Below, piece after piece: positions 16,801-24,525 of a DNA stretch of 64,000 nucleotides. The first letter of the stretch is position 1. Every line of letters begins with the position of its first letter. Under the pieces are notes generated by a model that saw only the letters and a list, made by a program, of their open reading frames with translations, had not been told where the DNA came from and did not search any database. The DNA comes from Haloterrigena alkaliphila (GTDB lineage Archaea; Halobacteriota; Halobacteria; Halobacteriales; Natrialbaceae). Where the stretch lies: NCBI RefSeq assembly GCF_017352155.2, contig NZ_CP071462.1, forward strand, positions 2,480,001-2,544,000, read 5' to 3'. The position numbers were made by a program, and so were the translations under genes.

Positions 16801-17739
16801 GCCGTCGAACTCCGGCAGGGCGACGGAGAGGGCGAGTTCGAAGCCCATCACGCCCGTGTCGCTGGACTCGTACCGGGATCGAGAGCGCATCGTGGTGACC
16901 GTCTGGAGGACCGGCACGCCGAGGCGGTCGAGGAAGACGTCTTCCGCGGAACTGCCCTCGTCGTCGGCGCTGCGGCCGCGCTCGTCCATCGAGAGGGAGA
17001 ACATAAAAGAGGAGAGCACGGCGTCGACGACGGGCCGTCCATCGTCGGCGATGAGCCAGTTGTCCGTCACCCACTCGGCGTCTTCCTGCTCGTCGGTGTC
17101 CGTCGCGGGGTTACAGAAGATCGGGAGGGCGTTAGCACCCCGTTCCTCGAGCGCACGGACCTGCGCGTCGACGTAGCGGGTGTTCTCGTGGGTCCAGTGG
17201 GATTCGTAGAACCAGATCGCGACCGTCGGCAGGTCGGGGTCGTGAGTCTCGAGCAGTTCTTCGTACTCGATCCCCGGATGGTCCGGGTGGTAGACGCCCT
17301 CCGTCGGCAGTTCGGTGGGGTCATCGTATTCGATATCGCGGCCCTCGTACTCCGCGGCCAGAAATCGGCACAGGTTGGCGACGTTGATCGTGCCCCCCTT
17401 CTCCAGAAACTCGTAGGCGAGGTCGCGATGGCCCTCCGCGACGGTCGTGTCCTCGAACGCGAAGGCGTCGCCGGTCGCCTTGACGATCAGCGGGACGCCC
17501 GCGTCCTCGAGCGCGCCCGTCGCGTACTCGTAGCCCGGCATGCTGTCCTCGGCCCCGTGCAGCCAGAAGACGGCCGCCGCGGCGTCGTGCAATTCCTCGA
17601 CGAACTCCTCGATATCGGCCTCCCCGTCCAGATCGCTCTCCGAGCGAACGACGAGGTCGATCCCCTCGAGACGGTCGGCTGCCCGGCCGATCGAGCCGAG
17701 TTCGTTCTCCGTGGCGGTATAGATCCCGATCGTAGTCAT
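13849..17739 (-). CDS. cobN: Cobaltochelatase large subunit CobN
   Basis: A 1,296-residue CobN/BchH family protein, the porphyrinoid-binding subunit of the ATP-dependent cobalt chelatase. The CobN domain shows MGFELALSVALPEFDGNVI, HNYPPSDDGIG, and VVHLGTHGSLEWLPGKTVG with its conserved His and Glu. Start at ATG 17739 (MTTIGIYTATENELG); the open frame continues upstream but runs into the divergent ATPase gene. It heads the cobN-cbiC-cbiE operon and is divergent from the likely partner ATPase. Co-occurrence with CbiX means two possible cobalt entry points. Confidence 0.93.
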   Translation of the reverse strand: MTTIGIYTATENELGSIGRAADRLEGIDLVVRSESDLDGEADIEEFVEELHDAAAAVFWLHGAEDSMPGYEYATGALEDAGVPLIVKATGDAFAFEDTTVAEGHRDLAYEFLEKGGTINVANLCRFLAAEYEGRDIEYDDPTELPTEGVYHPDHPGIEYEELLETHDPDLPTVAIWFYESHWTHENTRYVDAQVRALEERGANALPIFCNPATDTDEQEDAEWVTDNWLIADDGRPVVDAVLSSFMFSLSMDERGRSADDEGSSAEDVFLDRLGVPVLQTVTTMRSRSRYESSDTGVMGFELALSVALPEFDGNVITHPISGKERTDDEAGIGSAPKHHFPIEDRIDHATRLAVNWAELRHTPNEEKQIAVVLHNYPPSDDGIGTAFGLDSPESTVNLLEELEARNYDLGDDMPDSGQSLVEKLTAQLTLEDRWVAPEDVRDLSVDVVSPDTYEEWFSEVDERFQENIIDEWGDVPDRPFAIPGVEFGNVLVTVQPPRGFGMDPSKVYHDSDLQPPHDYYAFYGWLRNTFETDAVVHLGTHGSLEWLPGKTVGLNGESAPDQLIDDIPNVYPYIVNNPGEGTQAKRRSYAAIVDYLTPVMRNAGTYDELSELEELANQYREAGMEDARADDGEHLEALIREKVEELDLAVELGISGTIDEKADVRGPDEAGSSLAEGEVDGDDLAIDELVERVHEYLTDVKTTQIRLGLHTMSEPPADERLVEYLVALTRLENPGAPSLRESVAGALGVDYEKMLNAPGEYDDDLGMTYAEAADVVYETSVDLIETLAEHDFDVPESEREAGPDDEVNMNLLVVDLETIGDARAKSRAHDDLREVLAYICEEAQPRVQGAEDEIPRTADALSGEYVPPGGSGAPTRGGVDLLPTARNFYTLDPRKVPVKAAWQVGSEVAGGVLERHHSENGEYPEEVGVVAWGTPTVRTRGETIAQVLAMMGVEPQWTDAGRIDDVEPIPLDELDRPRVDVTTRVSGLFRDAFPAAAGVIHDAVDAVVDLDEPPEMNYVKKHVEEEQAELEADEGLDESDARKAAKHRVFTTKPGGYGAGTNKAVDEGNWDDRSDLASVYVQWGGYAMGSRGRVSDAHDAFERRLSSVDATVKIEDTMEQDEFDSSDWYAFHGGFISAVSEISGEEPASYVGDSSDPDNVDVYTNEEKVRKAMRSRVLNPDWLESMEDHGYKGAGDLSTTVDVTLGWDATTGVVSDTLWEEVAEKFAFDADRQDWMRDVNPWALESITDTLLEAIERDLWDADDETVDRLRDLNLEVEGDLEARTTNEAVGVTNDD

Positions 17740-17773
17740 CGCGTTTTTAAACCTCTGTTGTATTAGCGCAAGT
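17740..17773. promoter_or_regulatory. Overlapping divergent promoters of cobN and the chelatase ATPase
   Basis: Only 34 bases separate the two starts. For the rightward gene a TTTTTAAA box (17744-17751) lies about 23-30 bases before its ATG; for cobN the minus strand reads GCTAATAC, with its centre about 24 bases upstream. Each box lies close to the start of the other gene, so the promoters probably compete or are co-regulated. Confidence 0.55.
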
Positions 17774-19918
17774 ATGGTTGCAGAGTCCGAAGACAAAAAG
17801 CTGTCGTCACTCCCCTTTCCGGCCATCGTCGGACAGGCGGAGTTGAAGCGCGTCTTGCTGGCCGTCGCGGCCAACGACGGCCTCGACGGCGCGCTGATCG
17901 TCGGCGAGAAGGGGACCGCCAAGTCGACCGCCGTCCGGGCGCTCGTGGACCTTCTGCCCGAACAGCGAGCCGTCGCCGACTGTCCGTACGGCTGTGCGCC
18001 CGACGACTCGAGCCTGCAGTGCGAGGACTGCCGCGAGCGCGACCGCGAGGAACTGCCCGTCGAGAGCCGCCCCGTCCCCCTCGTCACCCTCCCGCTGGGG
18101 GCGACCCGCGATCGAGTCGTCGGCACCCTCTCGGTCGAGGACGCCCTCGCGGGGGACGCGGATTTCGATCCCGGCCTGCTCGCCCGCGCCCACCGGGGCA
18201 TCCTCTACGTCGACGAGGTCAACCTGCTGGACGACCACCTCGTCGACGTCATCCTCGACGCGGCCGCCAGCGGCGTCAACACCGTCGAGCGCGACGGGAT
18301 TAGCGTCTCCCACCCCGCAGAGTTCACCCTGATCGGGACGATGAACCCCGAGGAGGGCGATCTCCGGCCCCAACTCCGGGACCGCTTCGCCCTGCAGGCG
18401 ACCGTCGAGGGCTGTCGGGAGATCGACCAGCGCGTGGAGATCATCGATCGGGCGCTCGAGTCCGGTGGCGGCGGTCCCGACGGTTCCGACCCGTGGACCG
18501 AGTACGCCGACGAGACGGCCTCGCTCCGGGACGAACTGGCGGCGGCTCGCGAACGACTCTCCCAGGTCACCCTCCCCGCCGAGTTCAAAGCTAATATCGC
18601 CGAACTCTGCCTCGAGGCCGGCGTCGACGGCCACCGCGGCGACGTGGCCACCGCACGAACCGCGATGACCCTCGCGGCGCTCGAGGGCCGAACCACGGTT
18701 ATCGAATCGGACGTCCACGAGGCCGCCAGCTACACCCTGCCCCACCGGCTCCGGAGCACGCCGTTCGAGGACGAACCCGACCTCGAGGACCTGCTCGAGG
18801 ACCGGTTCGACGAGGAATCGCCGGAGGAGGGGGACGGGGACGATGAGACCGGTGAAGACGCCGACGGCGACGGTGACGAGGCGGAGACGGAGCGTCGGGA
18901 GGACGATGCGGGAAACGAGTCCGGCGGCGGTAACGATGACGACCGTGGCAGCGAGGACGGCGATGGCAGACCGGACGACTCGAGCAGCGGGGGCGATCCC
19001 GACGCCAATCCCGGCTCGGATGAGTCCGGTCCCGAACGCGGACCGGACGAGGGCGACGACTCGACCGGCGGCGAGGAAGACGAGGAAGCCAACCCGCTCG
19101 TTCCGGGCCAGCAGCGCGCCGAGGTCGCGGAAGTGGGCGAGGCGACGGCGCCGGACCTCGAGACGCCCGACGTCGAGAACCGCACAGCGACGGCGTCCGG
19201 TGGCGCTCGAGCGAGCACGGCCCCTAGTACGGACAACCGCGGCGCTCGAGTCAGAACGGAACCCGCCTCCGGCGACGGCTCGATCGACGCGGCGGCGTCG
19301 GTTCGCTCCGCCGCCGCACGCGGCGACTCACGCGTACAGAAGCGGGACCTCCGGCAGTCGGTGCGAAGCGGCGAGACGTCGGTGACGATCGTCTTCGCCG
19401 TCGACGCCAGCGCCTCGATGCGACCCGCGATGCGGACCGCCAAGGGCGTCGTGCTGGATCTCCTGCGCGATAGCTACGAACAGCGCGATCAGGTGGCCTT
19501 CGTCGCCTTCGCCGGCGCGGACGCCGAGGTCCTCCTGCCGCCGACCGACAGCGTCTCGCTGGCCGCGCGCCACCTCAAGGAACTGCCCTCTGGCGACCGC
19601 ACGCCCCTGCCAGCGGGCCTCGAGACCTCCCGGCGGGTCCTCGAGCGCGCCGAGACGGACGCCGCGGTCGTCGTTCTGGTGACCGACGGTCGGGCGAACG
19701 TCGCCGACGGGAGCCCGACCGAGGCGACCCGGCAAGCCGCGCGGGGGCTCGCGGCCGACGACGCGACCGTGGTCGTCGTCGATGCCGGCGACGACTCCCG
19801 GGCCGGCCTCTCGGAACTGGTCGCCGGCGAGACGGGGGGCGAGGTGGTCGCCCTCGAGGCCCTGTCGCCCGAGACGGTCCGCGCGGCGGCCGATCGCGCC
19901 GCGTCGGACGAGCGGTGA
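17774..19918 (+). CDS. Chelatase ATPase, fused AAA and VWA subunits (ChlI-ChlD / CobS-CobT type)
   Basis: A 714-residue motor for metal insertion. The AAA domain has Walker A GEKGTAKST (44-52), Walker B YVDEVN (145-150) and a Cys insertion (C70, C74, C83, C86) that could bind zinc. A very acidic Gly/Asp/Glu linker (about 330-430) leads to a von Willebrand A domain from about 537 with the MIDAS motif DASAS at 544. The gene sits divergently next to cobN, so it probably drives the CobN cobalt chelatase. Archaeal I-D fusions replace separate subunits. Confidence 0.88.
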   Translation: MVAESEDKKLSSLPFPAIVGQAELKRVLLAVAANDGLDGALIVGEKGTAKSTAVRALVDLLPEQRAVADCPYGCAPDDSSLQCEDCRERDREELPVESRPVPLVTLPLGATRDRVVGTLSVEDALAGDADFDPGLLARAHRGILYVDEVNLLDDHLVDVILDAAASGVNTVERDGISVSHPAEFTLIGTMNPEEGDLRPQLRDRFALQATVEGCREIDQRVEIIDRALESGGGGPDGSDPWTEYADETASLRDELAAARERLSQVTLPAEFKANIAELCLEAGVDGHRGDVATARTAMTLAALEGRTTVIESDVHEAASYTLPHRLRSTPFEDEPDLEDLLEDRFDEESPEEGDGDDETGEDADGDGDEAETERREDDAGNESGGGNDDDRGSEDGDGRPDDSSSGGDPDANPGSDESGPERGPDEGDDSTGGEEDEEANPLVPGQQRAEVAEVGEATAPDLETPDVENRTATASGGARASTAPSTDNRGARVRTEPASGDGSIDAAASVRSAAARGDSRVQKRDLRQSVRSGETSVTIVFAVDASASMRPAMRTAKGVVLDLLRDSYEQRDQVAFVAFAGADAEVLLPPTDSVSLAARHLKELPSGDRTPLPAGLETSRRVLERAETDAAVVVLVTDGRANVADGSPTEATRQAARGLAADDATVVVVDAGDDSRAGLSELVAGETGGEVVALEALSPETVRAAADRAASDER

Positions 19919-19945
19919 CGTCGAGGGAACCGAACTACGGTGGAG

Positions 19946-20122
19946 ATGACGACAGATACTCCCGGTCCAAATCGGACGGCAATGAGCCGTGTGAGAGACG
20001 TGCGGTGTCCGTCGTGTTTGACCGGCGCCGGCACTGAGACCGGACGGGAGACGCTCGCGTCCGATCTGAAGCCAACCGTCGAATGCGGAGCGTGCGGGCA
20101 CGTCTGGAACGTCCTCTCCTGA
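19946..20122 (+). CDS. Small CxxC zinc-finger protein
   Basis: A 58-residue protein with two CxxC pairs, VRCPSCLTG and VECGACGHVWNVLS, making one zinc ribbon. A GTG six bases upstream is an alternative start. Such small zinc-finger proteins are common and conserved in haloarchaea; roles are mostly unknown. It stands alone between the chelatase ATPase and a permease. Confidence 0.65.
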   Translation: MTTDTPGPNRTAMSRVRDVRCPSCLTGAGTETGRETLASDLKPTVECGACGHVWNVLS

Positions 20123-20270
20123 GACGTTCGTCCGTTCTTCTCGGACTCGGTCGCGATGAGACCGTCGCGGCTGGCGCACGTCATCTCGGGGTTATTTTCG
20201 CGCCGTCTCGAGGGAATCGGCGGCGGTGGATCAGTATCAATATGATCCCCCTCGCTCGTTATCCGACGAG

Positions 20271-21851
20271 ATGACCGAACAGGGGGACCACGTCGCTGAC
20301 GGGTGCAGTGATGGCGGACTCGAGCGGGACGTCACCGTCAGCGACGAGATCGAGTACGGTATCGACGACCGACCACCGGCGGCCGAATCGTTCGTTCTCG
20401 GCGTCCAGCACTACCTGACGATGGTCGGGGCGAACATCGCGGTCCCGCTGATTCTGGCGGGTGCGATGGGAATGCCGCCCGACGTGACCGCCCGGTTCAT
20501 CGGGACCTTCTTCGTCGTCTCGGGGATCGCGACGCTGGCCCAGACGACCTTCGGGAACCGCTACCCCATCGTGCAGGGGGCGCCGTTCTCGATGCTCGCG
20601 CCGGCGCTGGCGATCATCGCCGTCGTCACGTCCGGCGGCGTCGGCGGGGGCGGGTGGGAGGCCGCCCTGCTCCAGTTACAGGGCGCGATCATCGTCGCGG
20701 CGACGGTACAGGTACTGATGGGGTATCTCGGCCTCGTCGGCAAACTCCGGCGCTTCCTCTCGCCGGTCGTCATCGCGCCGACCATCGCGCTGATCGGGCT
20801 GGCGCTGTTCAACGCGCCCCAGATCACCGCCGCGAACCAGAGCTGGCCCCTGCTCGGGCTGACGCTCGGCCTGATCCTGCTGTTCTCGCAGTACCTCGAC
20901 GTCAAAGCTCGAGCGTTCCGGCTCTATCCCGTTATCCTCGCGCTCGTGATCGCGTGGGTCGTCGCCGCGGCGCTCTCGACGACCGGCGTCATCGGCAGTT
21001 CCCACCCGGGCCACGTGGCGCTGGGGCAGATCACCGATACGCAGTTCCTGCTGCCGATCTATCCGTTCCAGTGGGGGACGCCCCAACTCACTATCGCGTT
21101 CGTCGTCGGGATGTTCGCCGGCGTGCTCGCCTCGATCGTCGAGAGCATCGGCGACTACTACGCCGTGGCGAACCTGACCGGCTCCGCGGCGCCCAGCGAG
21201 AAGCGGATCAACCACGGCATCGGGATGGAGGGGCTGATGAACGTCTTCTCCGGGATCATGGGCACCGGCGGTTCGACCTCCTACTCGGAGAACATCGGCG
21301 CGATCGGGCTGACCGGCGTCGCCTCGCGGTACGTCGTCCAGCTCGGCGCCGTCGTCATGCTCGTGGTCGGCTTCCTCGGTCCCTTCGGCCAACTGGTCGC
21401 GACCATTCCGGACCCGATCGTCGGCGGACTGTTCATCGCCATGTTCGCCCAGATCGTCGCCGTCGGCGTCTCGAACCTCCGCCACGTCGATCTGGACTCC
21501 TCGAGGAACACCTTCGTCGTCGGCTTCGCGCTGTTCGTCGGGCTGGCCATTCCGGCTTACATGGGGAACTTCGAGAGCACGATCGCGTTCCGCGAGGCGA
21601 TCGGGCTCGAGGCCGCCCTCGCCTCGTTCCCGGTCTGGCTCGAGGCCGCGGCACAGGCCGTCGTCGACACCGTCTATATCATCGGTTCGACGGGGATGGC
21701 CGTCGGCGGCCTCGCGGCGCTAGTACTGGACAACACGATCCCGGGCAGCCGCGAGGAGCGCGGACTGGCCCACTGGGACCGGATCACCGAAGACGAGTCC
21801 GAGTTCGATAGCTTCTGGGACCGGTGGGTCGGCACCGATCGGGGCCAGTGA
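20271..21851 (+). CDS. NCS2-family uracil/xanthine permease
   Basis: A 526-residue integral membrane protein with about 12-14 hydrophobic segments, importing a nucleobase with a cation. The N-terminal LGVQHYLTMVGANIAVPL and the later GTGGSTSYSENIGAIGLTG are NCS2 signatures. The ATG at 20271 follows an AT-rich box (around 20233-20241). Whether the substrate is uracil, xanthine or guanine cannot be told by eye. No linked purine or pyrimidine genes. Confidence 0.88.
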   Translation: MTEQGDHVADGCSDGGLERDVTVSDEIEYGIDDRPPAAESFVLGVQHYLTMVGANIAVPLILAGAMGMPPDVTARFIGTFFVVSGIATLAQTTFGNRYPIVQGAPFSMLAPALAIIAVVTSGGVGGGGWEAALLQLQGAIIVAATVQVLMGYLGLVGKLRRFLSPVVIAPTIALIGLALFNAPQITAANQSWPLLGLTLGLILLFSQYLDVKARAFRLYPVILALVIAWVVAAALSTTGVIGSSHPGHVALGQITDTQFLLPIYPFQWGTPQLTIAFVVGMFAGVLASIVESIGDYYAVANLTGSAAPSEKRINHGIGMEGLMNVFSGIMGTGGSTSYSENIGAIGLTGVASRYVVQLGAVVMLVVGFLGPFGQLVATIPDPIVGGLFIAMFAQIVAVGVSNLRHVDLDSSRNTFVVGFALFVGLAIPAYMGNFESTIAFREAIGLEAALASFPVWLEAAAQAVVDTVYIIGSTGMAVGGLAALVLDNTIPGSREERGLAHWDRITEDESEFDSFWDRWVGTDRGQ

Positions 21852-21864
21852 GGACGACCGAACA

Positions 21865-22025
21865 CGTGCGGTGGCGCGCGCTGGTGGCGGCTCCGAGCAT
21901 TGCGAGGGGCCGCCACCATTGCGCGAGGTCTTCGCGAGTGCAACGAGCGAACGGCTCGGAAGACGCGAGCGTCTTCCGGTGGATGAGCGAACGACTGAAA
22001 GGAGTGAGCGAATCGGTTGGGGAGG
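21865..22025 (-). repeat. Interspersed repeat, copy B
   Basis: Read on the minus strand it begins CCTCCCCAACCGATTCGCTC and ends CAGCGCGCGCCACCGCACG, the same ends as copy A at 12144-12252. The interior carries a perfect palindrome GGAAGACGC-GA-GCGTCTTCC (21958-21977). Together with flanking sequence it fills the 329-base gap between the permease and the hydrolase. No coding sign. Confidence 0.65.
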
Positions 22026-22180
22026 ACGTGGAAATCACAGTTGCCAGCGGTAGCAGCACGCTCGTCCGTCTGGGCTCCGTTCGAAAACAGGTCCAGTCCT
22101 CGGTTCGAGAACCGCAAGACCGCGATTCGCCCGCCCTGCAACCCGACCATCTTTACCCGTGCCGACCCCACTACCTGTCA

Positions 22181-23008
22181 ATGGCAGAACTATCCCTCGA
22201 GGACGGAACCCTCTGGTACGAGACGCGAGGCGACGGCCACCCGCTGGTGTTCATCCACGGCGGCTGGATGAACGGACAGTCCTGGCGGCCCCAGGTCGAC
22301 CGCTTCGCCGACGACTACGAGGTCGTCACGCTCGACGTCCGCGGCCACGGCCAGACCGGCGCGACCGAGCCGAATCAGTACTCGATCGAACTCTTCACCG
22401 ACGACCTCGAGGCGCTGCTCGCGCACCTCGGCCTCGAGGACCCGATCCTCTGTGGGCTCTCGCTGGGCTCGATGGTCGTCCAGGAGTACATGGACCGCCA
22501 CCCCGACCGCGCCGCGGGAGCGATTCTCGGCGGTGCGGTGCGCTCGATGCCCCCGATGGAGCTGCCGGCGGGGATGAAACCCTTCCTTTCGCCGCTACCG
22601 GCCCTGACGACGTCGCTGTCGCTGACCGGTTCGAAGACGACGTTCCGATCGATGCTGTGTTCGATCCGGGCGACGACCGGCGAGCGGTGGTTGACGGTAA
22701 AGCCGGAGGTTCAGGCCCGGGCGATGGACGCCGTCGACGAGATCGAACGCGACGAGTTCCGCAAGGTGTTCGGTGCGCTCTACCGGTACGATCCCTCGGA
22801 CCTCTCGCACGTCCGGACGCCGACGCTCGTCGTCCACGGCGAGCAGGAGGCGCCGCTGGTCAAACGACAGGGCCGACAACTCGTCTCGGAAGTCGCCGAC
22901 GGCGACCGACTCGAGCTCTCGGAATCGGGCCATCTGGTCAACCTCGACCGGCCGAACGCGTTCAACGTCGCGAGCGAGACGTTCCTCGAGGGCTGTCGCG
23001 CAGCCTAG
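22181..23008 (+). CDS. Alpha/beta hydrolase
   Basis: A 275-residue cytoplasmic hydrolase. The oxyanion region is VFIHGGWMNG, the nucleophile Ser94 lies in GLSLG, and the catalytic His is in ESGHLVNLDRP; the acid position is Glu in HGEQEAPL, where Asp is usual. Start at ATG 22181. Likely an esterase or related hydrolase; the substrate is unknown. It follows interspersed repeat copy B. Confidence 0.85.
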   Translation: MAELSLEDGTLWYETRGDGHPLVFIHGGWMNGQSWRPQVDRFADDYEVVTLDVRGHGQTGATEPNQYSIELFTDDLEALLAHLGLEDPILCGLSLGSMVVQEYMDRHPDRAAGAILGGAVRSMPPMELPAGMKPFLSPLPALTTSLSLTGSKTTFRSMLCSIRATTGERWLTVKPEVQARAMDAVDEIERDEFRKVFGALYRYDPSDLSHVRTPTLVVHGEQEAPLVKRQGRQLVSEVADGDRLELSESGHLVNLDRPNAFNVASETFLEGCRAA

Positions 23009-23210
23009 CGTGTCCCAGAGTGACACGTACCCTCGAGCAGAGCCCCTATCTTCTCGAACGAATCGCTCTCTCGACGTTCTGCGGGCGATGATAGTCGGGC
23101 CGTCTCACCCAACGCATTTTGGCGATGACACAAAGGGGTGCGAGCGCGAACGGATGACGTAGGTCGGTCCGATTCGGTTATCGGCCGCGACCCGACGAAC
23201 TCGAGTACTC

Positions 23211-23927
23211 ATGAGCAGTAACTGTCCGGAGTCCGACGCCAGCGATACCGCGGTAGCACCGAATAACCAGTGGTCGAGCGCCTCGAGTAACCAGTGGTCG
23301 AGCGTCTCGAAACACGTCGTCAACAGCTACGTGGAAGCGAACAACGCCCTCCTGGCGGCGATGGGGTTCTCGCCGTCCCGGTCGTCGGAACCGAACGGTG
23401 AGCCGTCGGAATCCACCGAAGAGCCGGTCACCCCGGGCCGGCAGCCGGAAACCGCCGACGCGCCGGTCGCCGAGGTCGCCTTCGGCGACGAGACGTGGTT
23501 CATGGAGCGATCGACCGATAGCTGCGAGGACCTCGCGGTCGGCGACTACGTCCGGTTCACGAAACCGATCGAAGACACCGACGTCTCCGCGTTCGCACAG
23601 GTCTCCGGCGATACGAACCGCCTCCACCTCGTCGAGGAGTTCGCCGACGAGACGCAGTTCGGCGGGCGGATCGCTCACGGAACGCTCGTCGCCGGGACGA
23701 TCAGCGCCGCGCTGGCTCGCTTCCCCGGCCTGACGGTGTACCTCTCGCAGGACCTCGAGTTCCAGGCCCCCGTCGAGATCGGCGAGACGGTCACCGCCAC
23801 CTGCGAAATCGTCGAACTGCTCGGCGACACCCGCTACCGACTGCACACGACGGTCGAAACGGCCGACGGAGAAACGGTGATCGACGGTGAAGCAATCGTC
23901 ATCATCGAGACCCAGTCCGACGCCTGA
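23211..23927 (+). CDS. MaoC-like (R)-enoyl-CoA hydratase, PhaJ type
   Basis: A 238-residue protein. Residues about 105-235 form a MaoC hot-dog fold with the hydratase site SGDTNRLHLVEEFA (Asp and His) and GGRIAHGTLVAG. The N-terminal 90 residues include a phasin-like helix (VVNSYVEANNALLAAMG) and a tandem 8-residue repeat NQWSS, matched by a 23-base DNA repeat at 23264-23286 and 23288-23310. It probably supplies 3-hydroxyacyl-CoA for polyhydroxyalkanoate, in line with phaB at 7377. Confidence 0.85.
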   Translation: MSSNCPESDASDTAVAPNNQWSSASSNQWSSVSKHVVNSYVEANNALLAAMGFSPSRSSEPNGEPSESTEEPVTPGRQPETADAPVAEVAFGDETWFMERSTDSCEDLAVGDYVRFTKPIEDTDVSAFAQVSGDTNRLHLVEEFADETQFGGRIAHGTLVAGTISAALARFPGLTVYLSQDLEFQAPVEIGETVTATCEIVELLGDTRYRLHTTVETADGETVIDGEAIVIIETQSDA

Positions 23928-24168
23928 TCCGGACCCGCGAGCGACGATGAATTTTCGCCGAACGCGTTCTGACGACCCGTGAGCGATTCGACCGTCCAGA
24001 GCGCGAGGGCCGCACCCTGAGAATTCAGGTTCCGGTCGGTGACCGACGGTATCGGCCTCGAGAGCGTTGCTCGAGGCCGGTCGATTCGCCGTCACCGTCG
24101 GCGCGTCGCGAGCGGGCCAAAACACCTTGGAACAATTGTGATACCTGTTCGTGCTGTTTTTCTTCTCG

Positions 24169-24366
24169 ATGAGCAGGTCAGAATCCGAGACGAGGATCGT
24201 CGCAGTGTGTCGTTCCTGTGAATCGGTGTTCGTCTCCAAACAGAAACCGGACGGCACGATCAGACCGATCGGTGTCTCGGAAGAGTGCACCTGCGGTGAC
24301 GGGGACTTCCGTCGGGTCTCCCCGTCGGGAGACGCCGGTTCGGCGGCGGCCCCGCCGTCGGACTGA
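24169..24366 (+). CDS. Small Cys-pair haloarchaeal protein
   Basis: A 65-residue protein with VCRSCESVFV and ECTCGDGDF, four cysteines that likely hold zinc. The ATG at 24169 gives the start MSRSESETRI. An AT-rich stretch (around 24130-24160) lies upstream. Function unknown; such proteins are common single-domain zinc proteins in haloarchaea. Confidence 0.6.
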   Translation: MSRSESETRIVAVCRSCESVFVSKQKPDGTIRPIGVSEECTCGDGDFRRVSPSGDAGSAAAPPSD

Positions 24367-24525
24367 GACGGTCGACGGCGCCGCGACGGCATCGAGTTCG
24401 AGTACCCGCGGATCGTCCGCCGGTCACTGATTTTCCGCCGTTCGTCGCAGCCGACCGCCGCTCAGCGAACAGCCCGACGACTGCCCGCTCCACCCCCTCA
24501 GCGGCCAGCCCGTCGACCGCCCCGC

